Source of the DNA: Prostheceraeus crozeri
Lineage: Eukaryota; Platyhelminthes; Polycladida; Euryleptidae
Reading direction: 5' to 3'
Length of the DNA: 64,000 nt
Assembly: GCA_907163375.1 (NCBI GenBank)
Contig: CAJQUW010000879.1
Location: 62,001-126,000 of the forward strand
Of the stretch, positions 35,801 through 48,479 are shown in pieces. The position numbers and the translations under genes are program-made. The notes beneath the pieces are model-generated. The model was not told the DNA's origin. It was given only the letters and a program-made list of their open reading frames with translations, and did not search any database. Each line of letters begins with the position of its first letter. Position 1 is the first letter of the stretch.

Positions 35801-38800
35801 GCTTGCATTAAACAGAAACCTATACAATTTGCTGATATCTTAGTTAAAAATATCCTGCATTTGACAGTAGTGCAGGACACTTAATTTCGCTTTAAAAATG
35901 GAAAATGCAGAATTTCTGAGACATTCAAATTATTTACACTAATTTTATGAGACCTTGATGTGCATCTTGAATGGAAATTTGTTTTGCATGCATAAAATAT
36001 TGTCCATGATTACATCTTGCTTCATAATATAATATTTGAAATGTTCTTATCCTCCTCTCATTTTCTGACAATTTAATACCCTGCGTAGAATTCCTTGTGC
36101 TGAGCTAGGCGAATTAAGATGCAAGTTAAATCTTCAATCTCTCAGAGAAAATATGTTAAACAAATCACAAAAATAAAAACTATTGCACTTTCTGTTTCCG
36201 TAAAGTTTATTATACAAAGAACATCTGATTTTGCAGAGAGTGTTTTGATGAGTGTGTAATGTGCATAATGATGATGAACAGTTCTCCGAAGATTAACTGA
36301 TACAAAAGTCATTAGCTTTTTATAGCATCAATACTTCTCTGATGAGATGTTTACTTTTGACTATCAAAATTACTCGACAATATTCCGTAATGCGGATTTT
36401 CCCTTTCATTGTCTTGATGAAGTTACCTAAACGTTGTGAGGAAGATCGCATATTAGCCACACATACATCAAAATATGTGAGGCGGAAGAGGACTATTTCG
36501 GTGAATATTCGAAATAATGATCATTTTGAATAGGCCCCAGCTATGAAGCAAAATTCACAAAAATCTTATAATTTTTGATAAATATGGTAAAAATTCTGTA
36601 ATGAACAGAAAATCAAAGGAATCCACGCTGACTTATGTCGAAGCGGAACGACATTCATATGTTATTTGATAAAGATAGTGGTCTGGTTATTGTCAATACA
36701 GAAGAGCATAATTCTAAGAATTATGACTTGTAAGTTTGAAATGCGTCAGGTAGTTACTGATATTAATAAACATCCAACAGCTACAGAAGAGAACCGAGTG
36801 CACAGGTTTTTCTACAAATGCGTAAAGAAATACGTAGATGATAAAAACTAATGAATTAATTCAGCCTTCTGGTAATGAACCTGAAAGAATATACGGAACT
36901 AGGAATAGACAAAGATAGGAAACCGTTGCGACCAAGCATATTAGTATCTTCGACTCCGTTAATTACGACGCAACTGGATGACTGGACAGTGTCATTGAAA
37001 AACATATTGATGCTAGCGAAAATCAACGCTAAAATCAACGCAACAGTAAATTGACAAATAAATTGACATGAAGTTTTGTTCAATGATAAAATGTCTTAGC
37101 GAATTTAAATATCCGAGTACTTTCACCTTTTACTAATTGTCCGGCTGATCAAACAATTCGCTTAGCAGCAGATCAAGTTTATAGATAGAAGTCGTTCAAC
37201 AAGCCTAGAAATAGCAAAAATGTCTTCATAAAATTATAGCAGTTTGCCAGGGAAGGACACTATCTTTAAGAAAAAATTTGTAGCGGGTCGATGGTGAAAG
37301 CGTGGGCTCGCCCCTCGCATACACTATAGAAAACCTCTTGCTTTCAGAGTTGGAACGCAGCTGGCTTAAAGTGGTGTGTCCCACCTACATGTACTATCAA
37401 TAAATATCATTGCCCATTTATTTTGACCACTTACGTAAAGAAAATAGGTTTAAACAATTTCTTGATCAACAGCATCCTAACTGAAGGTTCACCACTAAAG
37501 TTGGAGGCTCAAATATTTCTCTTATTGATGTACAAGCATAAACATGTCAAATACAGTGCATGCTCTGTGAAGACACGTACACTACATAATGTTGGAAAGT
37601 AGGTATGTCTTTGGTGCTGATAGAAAATGACGCGAATATGGTGATTAATTGGAAAAAACTTTGGAAACTTTCCATGTTTCTTAAAAATTTTGCTATAAGT
37701 ATGAGAAAACATGCACCTCGGTGTACACCTCATTTGTAAGTCCTCAAATAGTGAGCATAAGGACACCTGTTACCGTGCTTGTCACAAAATTTTTTTGATG
37801 TGCTTTCACTGTTATTCTGAACCTGGTATACAGTAGTAACACATATTTAGATTACACGACCAAAAAGCACTCAAAGTACGTCGTTGATTCAGTCTGATGG
37901 GAATACAACCAAGAAAAAATAGAATCTATCGCCACCGAGATATTATCAAACGAAGAGAATTCTCTCACAATCTGCCAACGTGCTTTTAGTGAAAGCTTCA
38001 TATACAGTCAAGAAGCTACACAGCAGTCTATGAAAAGTACATTGAAAGGGAGCGAAAGCAAAAGAGCGGCTTACTATGACGTAGTGAATGAGAAAGAGTC
38101 AATATAACATGAAGGATTAAATTAAAAAAAATTTAATTACAATTCACCCGATTATATACAGAATTAACACATTTTCTCTTTATTGATTAGAGTCAGATCA
38201 ATAGTTCTGTGTTATTGGTCCTGTGAGGCTAACATGCAATATTTACTCAAGGTGCATGTATATAGACCTATAAAAACTTGGGATTATATCGAAAAAGAAA
38301 ATATGAATGAAATGAATTCACCATGTTCATTTTTTTCTTCTAATTTTTGAGTGAATAGTAATAATGAATAGGATACTGCATCATCCACATGCATGCACTC
38401 AGAATGATATTGTGAAATTCTGAGAGGATGAATGGCGTGAAAACGTTGAGGTATTTGGTTGTTAAAGTACATCACATTATCAGATACCCCATCAAAAGTG
38501 CAACACATTACGATGCGGTTCTCATAAAAGCTCAAAGCATTATAATCGGCTGTAACATTAACTTTTCATATTTCAAACTCATGAGCGCTATCGACCTCTT
38601 CAAAGCTTTAAATGTACTCGTCTTCACTCCTTCTTTAACAGATTGCGCACGTGCGAGCACCTCAGTATACATTTCTATATTGGTTGCCGACTGGGTACAA
38701 GAGAGAATGAGTGAGAGGGAGAGAGAAAGAATATGACCTGTTTGACTTATTCAGGTAATATGTGATGATGCGAAACATTTGTGCAACATTTATTCCGCCG

Positions 38801-41800
38801 CAGAACAATGAAGCGTTGTCCCGATTTATTCATAAATTGTTTTTTTCTAGCCAAGTCAAAGAAAAAATTCAGCCTAGCCAAGCAAAAGTTATTCGGTTTT
38901 TCATTTTTGAAGCAAATAATCGAGAACACTCAAGTCAAAGTGAGATAAGAAGCATGTAATAATAATACTATTACAGTCCATGATATCATTTGCGGCGTTC
39001 CATTGCCCTTGTAGATGCAGAATGTACAACCTATGCATATTTTGCTAACTGCGTGGGTATGTGCACAATGCTATAAGCACACACTATGAATAGTGTGGGC
39101 CAAAAAATCATCAATAAAAACATTGCTTGAATTACAATTCTGTAGCTAATGCTTTTTACAATATTGGAAATTTTTGAAAAAAAGACACTGTTTTGGCGGA
39201 TTATTGTCACAAAAATTGGTCTGCAAAACATCTCATCGGACTCTGTGCAATACTGCAACGACTTCTGCATTCTTACAATAATACATGCTAATGCACGAAC
39301 AATAATACATTCTAACAATTAACTTATCGTAGATGAATTCTGAACTAGGTCCACAATGATTCAGCATTTCATAAACCATTTTTAGCAAGCTTTGTGCCTG
39401 ATAACACCGGTAGGTGTTCCACTCCTCACTGACTATAGATTTCTGCGGAAATTAAATATCGAATAAACTCAAGAGTTCTGTTAAGTCAATATTTTATTAT
39501 GCGCTTATTCAAAGTGCATTTGAATAAATTTGCCGAGCTCTGATCAGAATTCTGCTGTGATTTTAGATTTAATTGCCATCTGTTGACAGTTTGAATTACG
39601 AAGATTAGAGCAATTTCTCTGAAAAATTCTATTTCATTCTCGTCGACGAATATGGAAGCAAGTGTAAGTAAAGATGCATTGATTTCATAACTTAAAGAGG
39701 AAAAGTTCGTACAACACCAATGAAATGATTGTACACCAGAATGTCAGCGATAATGATTCGTTGCCTTAAATTTGGCTTCATAAGGAATCGATTTCTCAGT
39801 TATCTGCTGAAACAATTGATCATTTCAGAGCGTCATGTTTCAATTTTCCGCACACTTCATTCTCAGAAACCAAATATTCTTTAACTATGTGTATGATGTG
39901 ATAATCATAGCAGCTGAAGCAGGAATTATGACATACTGTAACACGTCGTATCACGACAAGATCTGCTTATGTCGAATCCAGAAAAAGCGGTCGTCAAGAA
40001 AAAGACTCAATTCGACCCGAAAAATCTAAGATGAACCAGATCACGACCCTACCCGAAGGTTGCTTTTCATTCTGACTCATTATAGAAATTGAATGTAGTC
40101 TTCCACTAAATCAGTAAATTTCACGAGAAATAATGGCATACACACATGTGCGTGTATCTGATTTATATCATCAATAAAACTTAATTAATTTCGAATTATC
40201 TCAATATGTCATTGTAGAAGTCACTCTGAGAGACACAGCTTCAATTTGCCCTGGAGCCAATTGAGGACTACATTCATCTGTTTACATGAGCCCTGTTCAT
40301 AAACATGTGCCTTTACTGTAAATTCCGCAGATTAACCAACATACATGTGCAGTGTGCACGTAGGCCTATCAAATAGAGCACTGCTTCATTTAATTCGTCA
40401 ACACAACAAAGTGAATTTTGCCTAACTGACCTCTTTAATGAAGACAACTTCTCAGAGTAATCATGAACGATAATTTGAATCGTTCAATTTTTATGCAATA
40501 ACTGAATTGCGGGTATAACAGTTTGGAGTGTAAGTAAGAGGCAATTGGTAACAGCTCGGAAATGCAAGATGAACCCCAGCAAAGTCGATCATAGAAGGCA
40601 TGTCAACGTTTTGTTCGCTAACCTTTTCTTTTCAAGTCGTACTTACACAAATGGCGAAGTGTTTGTAGATATTCTGCTGTTTTTACTGTCTTAAATGCCA
40701 TTTTGCTACTTTGCTCACATTAAAAATGATCTCCCGTAAATTGGTCAAATGCCAGCCGTGCCGTGACCATGAGGAGGAACACGAGGAACGCAATTAATTA
40801 TACTGATTGGCATTTGAAGTACGAAATCGCATGTCATGTTTTTGAAGACATGCTTCATTTCAAGCAGCATGTGACACCTCAAAACGTATCACATGTGATC
40901 AAGAATGATGGCTTTAAAAATGCTAAAGTTATCAGAAGGAGAACATCACTAAGGATGAAAGTGTTCATGTCAACAAGAAAAAGTAAGAGAGACATGCGTG
41001 ACTCCGAAGACCAGGCAACAAACACGGCTCCATCAACAACACAAAATTGGTGATGTAGAAATAAGAAAGAATTGTTTACGTCAGACACTCACTGAAAAGT
41101 CAAGGACTTTGTGAACATCCGCTTCGTCGCATTGTGAATAAAAAGACTATCCTGCAAGATCGACCATAGAGGACCCATGGCGCCGAAGGCCTGCCAACGT
41201 TTTACTCACAATATTACAGTACAAAGTAAATTACTCACTGGCTTGCTGAGTAAGCAGATTTAACTTATAAGTCTACGAAAATTGTGTATTTCATAGGTGC
41301 ATCTTAGCTCAAAAAATAGTTAGTGATTATACGAGTTACGCCGAAAATTGCTACATGCACATTTGCCGCTAGCTATAACGCATTCAAAACATTCACGATT
41401 TTTTGAGAAAGCGGAACCCAATCCGTAACCGAAATGTTTTCATCCCAAAATGAGCCTGATCGTGTTCAGAACCCACCAAAACGCCTCTTCTTTGGTGTGT
41501 TTCATCTAATCAACCGTCGGAAGGCTTGTACTAGGGATGTTGGAAGATATGCACACAAATCGACATTTAAAGACAGTTTTAAGCTTCCTAAAAAACAGCG
41601 ATTTACCGGGAATCACCCATTTTACCAAGCATTTTGAAAGAAATTCTTTCTCTTTTCATGTGCGCCCACATATCACCGCCAGTCTTTTCAGAAAAGGCAA
41701 TACTTTAATACTTTAATATAATAATAGTTGCTGTACCGGTAATATACATCACCAAGTCAGTCACTACATGTTTGTTTTAATGTGCACACTTTATTAAAAT

Positions 41801-42030
41801 GTTGGCATCTGACTATGTATCATCGACTCATTAAATAAATTGAAGGATCATCGATATTCTACAACAATGATGAGGACTCATTTGAACTAGTCAAATTAAG
41901 TATGAAAGCTTCAGGTGTCACTCCCTTGCCTCTGATTACCATCGCACCCTGCACCAAAACGATCACATACGTCTTCTAGTAACCAAAAATTAATCAGTAA
42001 CCAAATAGAACTCGATCCACTATTTAGGAA
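32830..42030. other. Long stretch without recognisable genes
   Basis: About 9 kb of AT-rich DNA with scattered 60-100-codon open frames (for example 40763-41053) that match no family known to me. The only compositional landmark is a GC-rich patch at 35683-35735. A GAAAC-tailed small hairpin lies at 35212-35228. Confidence 0.5.
35683..35735. repeat. GC-rich palindromic patch
   Basis: GGGGGCGCCGCCCCC at the centre is self-complementary, followed by CTCCCGCTGGCGACGGG. It stands out sharply from the AT-rich surroundings and may be the end of an unidentified element. Confidence 0.4.
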
Positions 42031-42034
42031 CAAG

Positions 42035-42760
42035 TAGTCCGGCAGCCAGATCGAGTTTCTGCAGGGAACGAGGCCGAAAGAGAGACTTTCACAGAATGAT
42101 GTACACCCTATGCCTACTACCAATAGGCACGTCTGCCGAGTTCTAGTGAGTTCCTCTTCTTGTCAGACAAGATCAAGGAAAAACACATGTAAATTCAATA
42201 GGACGCAGATTGCAGGTTTTGGCTAAAATGAATTTTTCTATGTGTTCTCGAATTAAACGAAAAGTACTAAGCCCAGAGTCATAATTTTTGGCATGGAATG
42301 TCTTCAGATCATTTCCTATGGTGTGCATGTGCTTTTATCATGCATCTAATCGGCATTGTATGTGAGAATGTGGTTGAATGTGGAAAAGTTCCTCAAAATG
42401 GTTGTGTTTGCCGACATTAAGAGGCTGGCCAAATCTAAATGCGCTTTGCTATATAGACAGGGGTGCATGAAAATGAAAGGAAATGATCTGAAGACATTCC
42501 ATGCCAAAAATTATGACTCTGGGCTTAGTACTTTTCGTTTAATTCGAGAAAACATAGAAAAATTCATTTTAGCCAAAACCTGCAATCTGCGTCCTATTGA
42601 ATTTACATGTGTTTTTCCTTGATCTTGTCTGACAAGAAGAGGAACTCACTAGAACTCGGCAGACGTGCCTATTGGTAGTAGGCATAGGGTGTACATCATT
42701 CTGTGAAAGTCTCTCTTTCGGCCTCATTCCCTGCAGAAACTCGATCTGGCTGCCGGACTA
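42035..42760. repeat. Long near-perfect inverted repeat (283-bp arms)
   Basis: Arms 42035-42317 and 42478-42760 are reverse complements over 283 bp with only two mismatches, around a 160-bp spacer. The inner part of the left arm and the spacer belong to repeat family A. Only a recent event or gene conversion would leave the arms this similar. A read-through transcript would fold into a long double-stranded RNA. No transposase or clear target duplication was seen. Confidence 0.95.
42262..42430 (+). repeat. Dispersed repeat family A, copy 2
   Basis: Best-preserved reference copy, partly inside the hairpin's left arm and running through its spacer. Blocks include CATGTGCTTTTATCATGCAT, GTATGTGAGAATGTGGTTGA and TGTGTTTGCCGACATTAAGA. 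Similar to 25330-25480 and 57540-57715. Confidence 0.75.
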
Positions 42761-42869
42761 AGGCTTCTGGAATAAAATTCCTCCGAGTGCCCTCTCGTAC
42801 AATCATAAATCGATGTGTGCCGTAACTTCAATAGGAAATTTTCTAACACAATCCAGCTACATCTGGGCA

Positions 42870-43389
42870 ACCCAAAAAATAATGGCATGGTTGATTTCTA
42901 TCACAGAGATCGATTCACTCGCGTGTGGGTTAGTCTAGAGTGGACATAATTCGATCCCAGCCATTGCATGCAATGGTAGCAAGCGATAGAGATTGACAAA
43001 GATATTTGTCTCTGTGGCTTACTTTATTGCCAAGCTCGCGTTGCAGATATTAATCGAATCTGCGAACCCACGAACTTCAACGGTTAGATTGCAGGCAGTC
43101 AATCTAAAAAGTGCACATCTTTGACTCAATTTTTCGCAGTCGCAAAGCCGTCAAGTAGAAATTTTATATATGTATTTACACCGTTTGACTCTTCACGATC
43201 AAAATTTATTGACTGTGTACGTTTAATGTGGTGTAAATGTTCTGCTTCGTCAGAATACAGGCTTGAATTTGTATTCAGTTCAATTGAAAATTTATCTTCT
43301 TGCACCTCGGGTCTAGTTCTGGCCGTGTCCATCAGCATTGAGGGCATTCTCTCTAGACCCAAGTACACAGACAAGGCAATTTATCTGAT
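42870..43389. repeat. Dispersed repeat family B, copy 2
   Basis: Second copy of the unit at 13500-14005, same orientation. It contains an 82-codon open frame on the minus strand (43126-43374). The corresponding frame in copy 1 is disrupted, with a short similar stretch (FSIE.NTNS). Coding origin is possible but unproven. Confidence 0.75.
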
Positions 43390-43394
43390 ATTTT

Positions 43395-44308
43395 TATTAC
43401 ATTTCTCCATTCTTTTAACTTATTAAATATTATATGTCACAGGTGTTGTTGAAGTCAAAAGATTCTGTTTCCAAATAACATCGGAAGCATAAGTGCAATG
43501 TGATTCATGCATTACAATGCAAGTGCTGCCATGCATGATGTGCCGTACATGAATAATTCTCTCTCTAAGTCTCTTTTTGATGATAAATCTACTGTCTGTT
43601 CCTAAGCTGTTCTATTTGTGGTTTCCTTGCATTGTGAATAGACTCCGTAAATTGTGACCATAAATCAATCACAACGTCTCATAGGTCCAGATGTTCAATG
43701 TTTTGGTTAACATGCTATGCAAACCGCTATAACAGTAGTTAGCCACTGCTAATAGTATTCGCAGATTTTACATTCTCATCAACTTGTTTTTCTGTCTTAA
43801 TATCTTCATTATTCTATATTTGAATTTGACCATCTGCTGTTGCAAATATCACAAGGATGCGGGCTTTCAATAAACTTTAGGAATGACAATGATACTCTTG
43901 TTTATTAGTTCCAATTATAGACACACTTGCACCTGTCATATCAGAACATGAGAACATTCTCTACGATTATCTGATGTGAAAAAATGTTGTTAATGGTTTC
44001 CATCCAGTTTAATATTGACTTTTGATGCATGACTGTCTAAAAGTGAAAAATTATATCCATTTACAAAACATTTGATAATTAGTAAATATGGCATTTGCCT
44101 CCCTATGTACTTTAACCATGGTAAGAGCGATAGAAATTCTCCAATTGACAACTTAATGCTCATCATTCTTATAAATTTTTCCAACGCGCTGTGATGATTG
44201 ACAGAAATCATTTTATGTAATGCTGTTGTGATCTATACTTAAAAAGAATTCACGATAATTAGTGATCATTGGTGTATCCGTGTATCCGAGTGATTTGACT
44301 GAGCATAT
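43395..44308. other. No recognisable gene
   Basis: Nothing recognised. Confidence 0.5.
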
Positions 44309-44312
44309 CTAA

Positions 44313-44510
44313 GGCCTCAGCCACACTGAAATCAAAGCAAACACGAGCGTCTGAGCGTCTCGAGCAAACATATGTCCGTCAGCTATTAATCGCTCTCGTT
44401 TGCTTTGCTCGCAGTGTGGCAGTCTATACCTGCTGCAATGATGACTTTATATTTGCTGCAAAACGCTTTGCTCGGAAACGCTTGGAAAAGCTCGCAGTGT
44501 GGCTGAGGCC
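44313..44510. mobile_element. PIF/Harbinger-type MITE, copy 1
   Basis: A 198-bp element with perfect terminal inverted repeats GGCCTCAGCCACACTG and a 3-bp TAA duplication (44310-44312, 44511-44513). TIRs starting GG plus a TWA target site fit PIF/Harbinger. The interior has repeated AGCAAA/TTTGCT motifs in both orientations and no coding capacity. It resembles the copy at 50688-50876 throughout. Confidence 0.9.
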
Positions 44511-44689
44511 TAATACAGTCGAATTGGAAGTGCTTTATTATTTTAATGTATGATGCAACATAAATCAAAAGCAACACTGGAGTAGGCAATAGTGTCTCAA
44601 TGGAGAGGGCTGTTGAGATCAGTCGTATAGTAGAGACCTACGTTATATAGACCTAGTTTATAGAGACCTACGTCACTACAAAATGTGAC

Positions 44690-45060
44690 ATGCTGGGCAG
44701 TCTGGAACTGGACATGATTTGATCATTTTAGTAGTATTCAAGCCAATTCTAAATAACTGATTTCCACATTGAATCCTCTATTTAAAGCAAATACGTACAT
44801 GGTGTAGCATTGGGCAAAGCATTTGCAAGGTTTTTGCAATGTTTCATGACTTTGGTAGAACAAAGTGCTATCACTGCAATTCCATTCAAACCTCTCACGT
44901 GGATGCGATTTCAAGGTGAAATACTTGGTGTGAAGATACGTGCTAAATCAGCCTTACAGCATTTTTTCGAGCTTTTGAACAATTTTCATCCTAATATTGA
45001 TTATCTTTTAACCTTGCCGAAATGAGTAATCATTCTTAGACTTATCCTATACATTTTTGT
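44690..45060 (+). pseudogene. PLE reverse transcriptase fragment
   Basis: The plus strand reads HGVALGKAFARFLQCFMTLV, then EQSAITAIPFKPLTWMRF. This matches the PLE motif-B region (HG.AMG.P.....A...M...E..A). After a gap where the catalytic box would stand, it continues ALQHFFELLNNFHPNIDYLL, matching the PLE thumb. SFLDLSYTF near 45020 resembles the following FLD block. Broken and partial; of a PLE group different from the copy at 16-18 kb. Confidence 0.75.
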
Positions 45061-45064
45061 TCAA

Positions 45065-46438
45065 GCCAGCCAATTTCAATTTTATCTTAACTAATTAATC
45101 TCACCACCTTCAACACACTCATCTGGAATTGATTCTGATTTACAATCAAATTTATAGAGCTTGTACCCACAGTTATAACAGCTTGAACTTCCTGGATAAC
45201 ATTAGAATAGTCTAGCAAGCGTAACGAAACCTAAAAATTTCTCTATAAGCTAATTCACAGGCAACATACAAGACCCTAAAACTTGCAAGCCAAAAAATTA
45301 ACTGGGAAACTGATTTTCCCTTGACAATGCCTGCTGCCACTGCTCTTTTGATTAAACTACAGCAACTTTCAAGAATCCGCATGAACAACACTTGTATCCT
45401 TGTTAATTGTACAGCGTGTGGCGCTACTAGCTTAATTTACATAATCAATTTGCCTCGAATATCATGACTGCAGACATTATAATTTTCAGAATACGTAAAC
45501 ATTTCATAATCAGGAGTGGCATCTTTATTTTCATTGGAAGACAGGTGATGCATAAAATTGTGTATATGTGAACTATGAAGTCAGATTGAAAAGTCTAATG
45601 TTGTGGATACAACATGGATTATTACTGCTAGAAGTGCAAAATGTCTTATCGACTATAGTGATCCATCATTGCAGAAGACAGAGATACTTCTGAATCTGTC
45701 TCATTAAACCATCAAATTATGACACTTCCTCTGTTGGATTGATAACAAAATAGTGCTAATGGTTTGACATTCTTCTGGGAATACTACGGAAAGCAAAGTG
45801 CATTCGCGTTTCCAGAAATGAGAAGATTGTGATCATAAAGAAGCAAAAATTGAGTAATTCACATACCAAACACGAGGTATATGAACAGTCAAAATTTTAC
45901 AAAACATCATACCTTCCGCTTCCAAAACTGAAACATGCTGCAGCAATTTCTATATATAGCAAAACTTAAATGCTGTGCAGACATTATATATCTCATAGTT
46001 TGAATTAATATCATGATTTTATAGATTTTGCTCTATTGTCATTAAAATATCATAGCAATTTTTTAATTAAGCTTGAGATAATGAGGTTTTGTAATTTTTG
46101 CAATTATAAGACTGTTTAGCAGATTTTAGCTTTGTGATTTGCAAGACATAACATGGGAAATAAAGCTATCAACACGAGCTTGCAGTAATAAAGATGTACA
46201 TGTGCACCACGTTTATGATAAACAATAGATCATCTCTTTGATTACTGTTATAGTCTTGCTTGCATTCTAGGTTTGCTTTATAAATTCAAATTTGAAATTT
46301 TAGAGGACGAAACATATTTAATTCTTGTATACTCTTGCATATGCTTATATTGTGGAAGATACGTCCGTTTCTCAGTGAACATTCAACATCATTAATAGTA
46401 AATGTCTACATTACTTGACACTTAAACTATATTGTAAT
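45065..46438. other. No recognisable gene
   Basis: Nothing recognised. Confidence 0.5.
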
Positions 46439-46439
46439 T

Positions 46440-46740
46440 CTGTATTCAGTGGATGCAGCTCAAAGGAATTAAGGAAGCTTCAAAGCATCCAGAACGGGTG
46501 TATCAGACTTTTAAAAACACTTGCCCAGATATCATCCTTCAATTGATACTACCAATCCTTCTCTAAGATCTCATTCCAGCGTATCACAACCAGCATCAAA
46601 CTGAATAAACAAAGGATGCTTTGAGGTTTTGGGTCCTAAGTTGTGGAAATACCTATCTCGTTCCTGCAGATCTATGGAAAGCACTGTGATTTTCAAGAAG
46701 AAGCTGAAAGTAGAACTGCTAAACCGCTTTTCTTTATAAC
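46440..46740 (+). pseudogene. LINE C-terminal fragment (CR1/L2-like)
   Basis: The plus strand reads KELRKLQSIQNGCIRLLKTL, then GSKLWKYLSRSCRSMESTVI followed by FKKKLKVELLNRFSL and a stop. This is the LQ..QN...R and G..LWN.LP......S...FKK.LK..L pattern at the C-terminus of CR1/L2-type LINEs. A frame change separates the two halves. Only the last hundred residues of the parent protein are represented. Confidence 0.65.
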
Positions 46741-46744
46741 TTTT

Positions 46745-48200
46745 CTTTCAACATTCAGTGTATGATGATCTTGTGATATCTCCACTTTCATTGATCTGTT
46801 AAATTTTGGTTAAATTCATATACAAAATAGAAGTATACTACCGTTGGATAATCGGCAAAAGGTCTTATGAACAAAATTTCCATTTTCAGGAGAACGTTAT
46901 TTCTATTTTTTTCAAGTGATGCATAGCATTGAAATAATTGAAATAGCCATGTGCTTTCATTTAACTTTGCCATTAAAAATGGCTGCAAAATTGCTTTTAT
47001 TGTAGCTTTTCGTATACGGTTCTGAAGGACCCATCTGCACATAGGACCTTTTGCATCCCTACTTTGTGCACATAAAGCTTTTTGCATTTAGACTGACATG
47101 CTGTTTCTACGTAGAAAGTTATAGGAAAATACAAAAATATTGCATTTTCTGAAACCTCCCATCAAGGTGAATTCAAAAGTCAATGCTTCTACTTGATCCA
47201 ACATACTATAATGGATCAAAAACATGTGGGGCTAGCTACATGTACATGTAAGCATTTGCGTTTTTGTACATACTCTTGATGCGAAGGGACTTCGTGATGG
47301 GTAAATTAAGCATCATTTGAAAACCCTTGCTGTGCAAAACATGTTGCTCTCATCAAACCTGAGGAATGCGAGTACTCATAGGCAGAAAACATGTACGGTA
47401 CATCTGCAAGTTATGTAGATTATATGTACATCGCACTATGCTCTCGCATGCAAAATTGCATTTTTTAAAGTGATTTCACTCTTAAATATACTCTATATGA
47501 GCAATGCTTTGTATAATTTGCTTTGCAGTTCTATTTTACCAGATAAAAGTTAGACATGGATTCTACTCTGAGCAATAACCATTGCAAAAGGTAAAAAAGC
47601 CAGAAATCGCTCAAAAAAAATATATATACACTGTTTCTTCTTCACAGAATTTCTCATAGATGACCTGTTTTAACTGTCATGTCATAGATGACGTCTTACC
47701 TGACGAATAAAAGTTTATTGACAATATTGTTGCTCTATTACACTCATCAATTCTGTTTTCACATCCCTAAAAGTCTTCTTTTTGCTTTCCAATCAGAAAG
47801 AATTACTATCTTTAGTCTCTATTTTTAGCAATAAATGTGCACGTTAGGCAAAATTTAAAATCTCTGAAACTTTATGCAGCAATTAAGTTTACAAAAAATG
47901 AGTTACAAAAATTTCCAACCATTTATGTAAAGCATCAAGCCGATGATGACCTTAGTTATCTGAATTAAATGCTGTGATCGATGATTTAAGTTTAAATCAA
48001 TTAAATCATCATTTAAGAGCAACTTTATATTGAATGTGTGAGAAAAACGGGTATCACATTAAATGTGATATATTTAGGACCTATTTGTGACTCACCAAAG
48101 TCTTCGATAAAGATGGTTGCTACACAATACAAGAAGTGGATCCTTAAAGTTGTCGGCTTGGAAAAACTCAAATACCAACTAAAGATCAATTGCTCAATAG
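46745..48200. other. No recognisable gene
   Basis: Only short frames and simple AT-rich sequence. Confidence 0.5.
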
Positions 48201-48414
48201 TTGACATCGGTCGGTAATTCAGTAAGAAAAAAACAAGATAATTGTCTTCGATTGTCTTTCTTTAAGTCAACATTCAGTAAGGCCAGGTCCAGAATTTATA
48301 AAGTGGTCATATTACATTTCAATCTACTTAATCTGAGTGTACGGCGTGCTGTGGAAACAGAAGAGATCCGCTCACGCCGTCCGACCATCAATGTACAGGA
48401 TTTCAGTTAACACT

Positions 48415-48475
48415 CACAAGTGAACAAGCCGACGGCGAAACGTTTTTTGACTTTATTTAATTTATTTTATTTTAT
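48415..48475 (+). ncRNA. Possible PLE pseudo-LTR scrap with hammerhead-like half
   Basis: GCC-GAC-GGC forms a 3-bp hairpin (48428-48436) followed immediately by GAAACG (48437-48442) and a T/A-rich tail. This is how stem II and the second core box of PLE hammerheads look. The CTGATGA box before it is not recognisable. No PLE coding sequence adjoins. Confidence 0.35.
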
Positions 48476-48479
48476 TGTG

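Noticed and set aside
37900-38108. Open stretch of about 67 codons without a start, rich in S, E and Q
   Set aside because: No domain, start or splice support.
40560-41200. Similar sequence (GATCGACCATAGA.G, CAACGTTTT) on both sides of a 96-codon frame, suggesting an element
   Set aside because: Similarity covers only about 40 bases with gaps, no target duplication was found, and the frame between is unrecognised.
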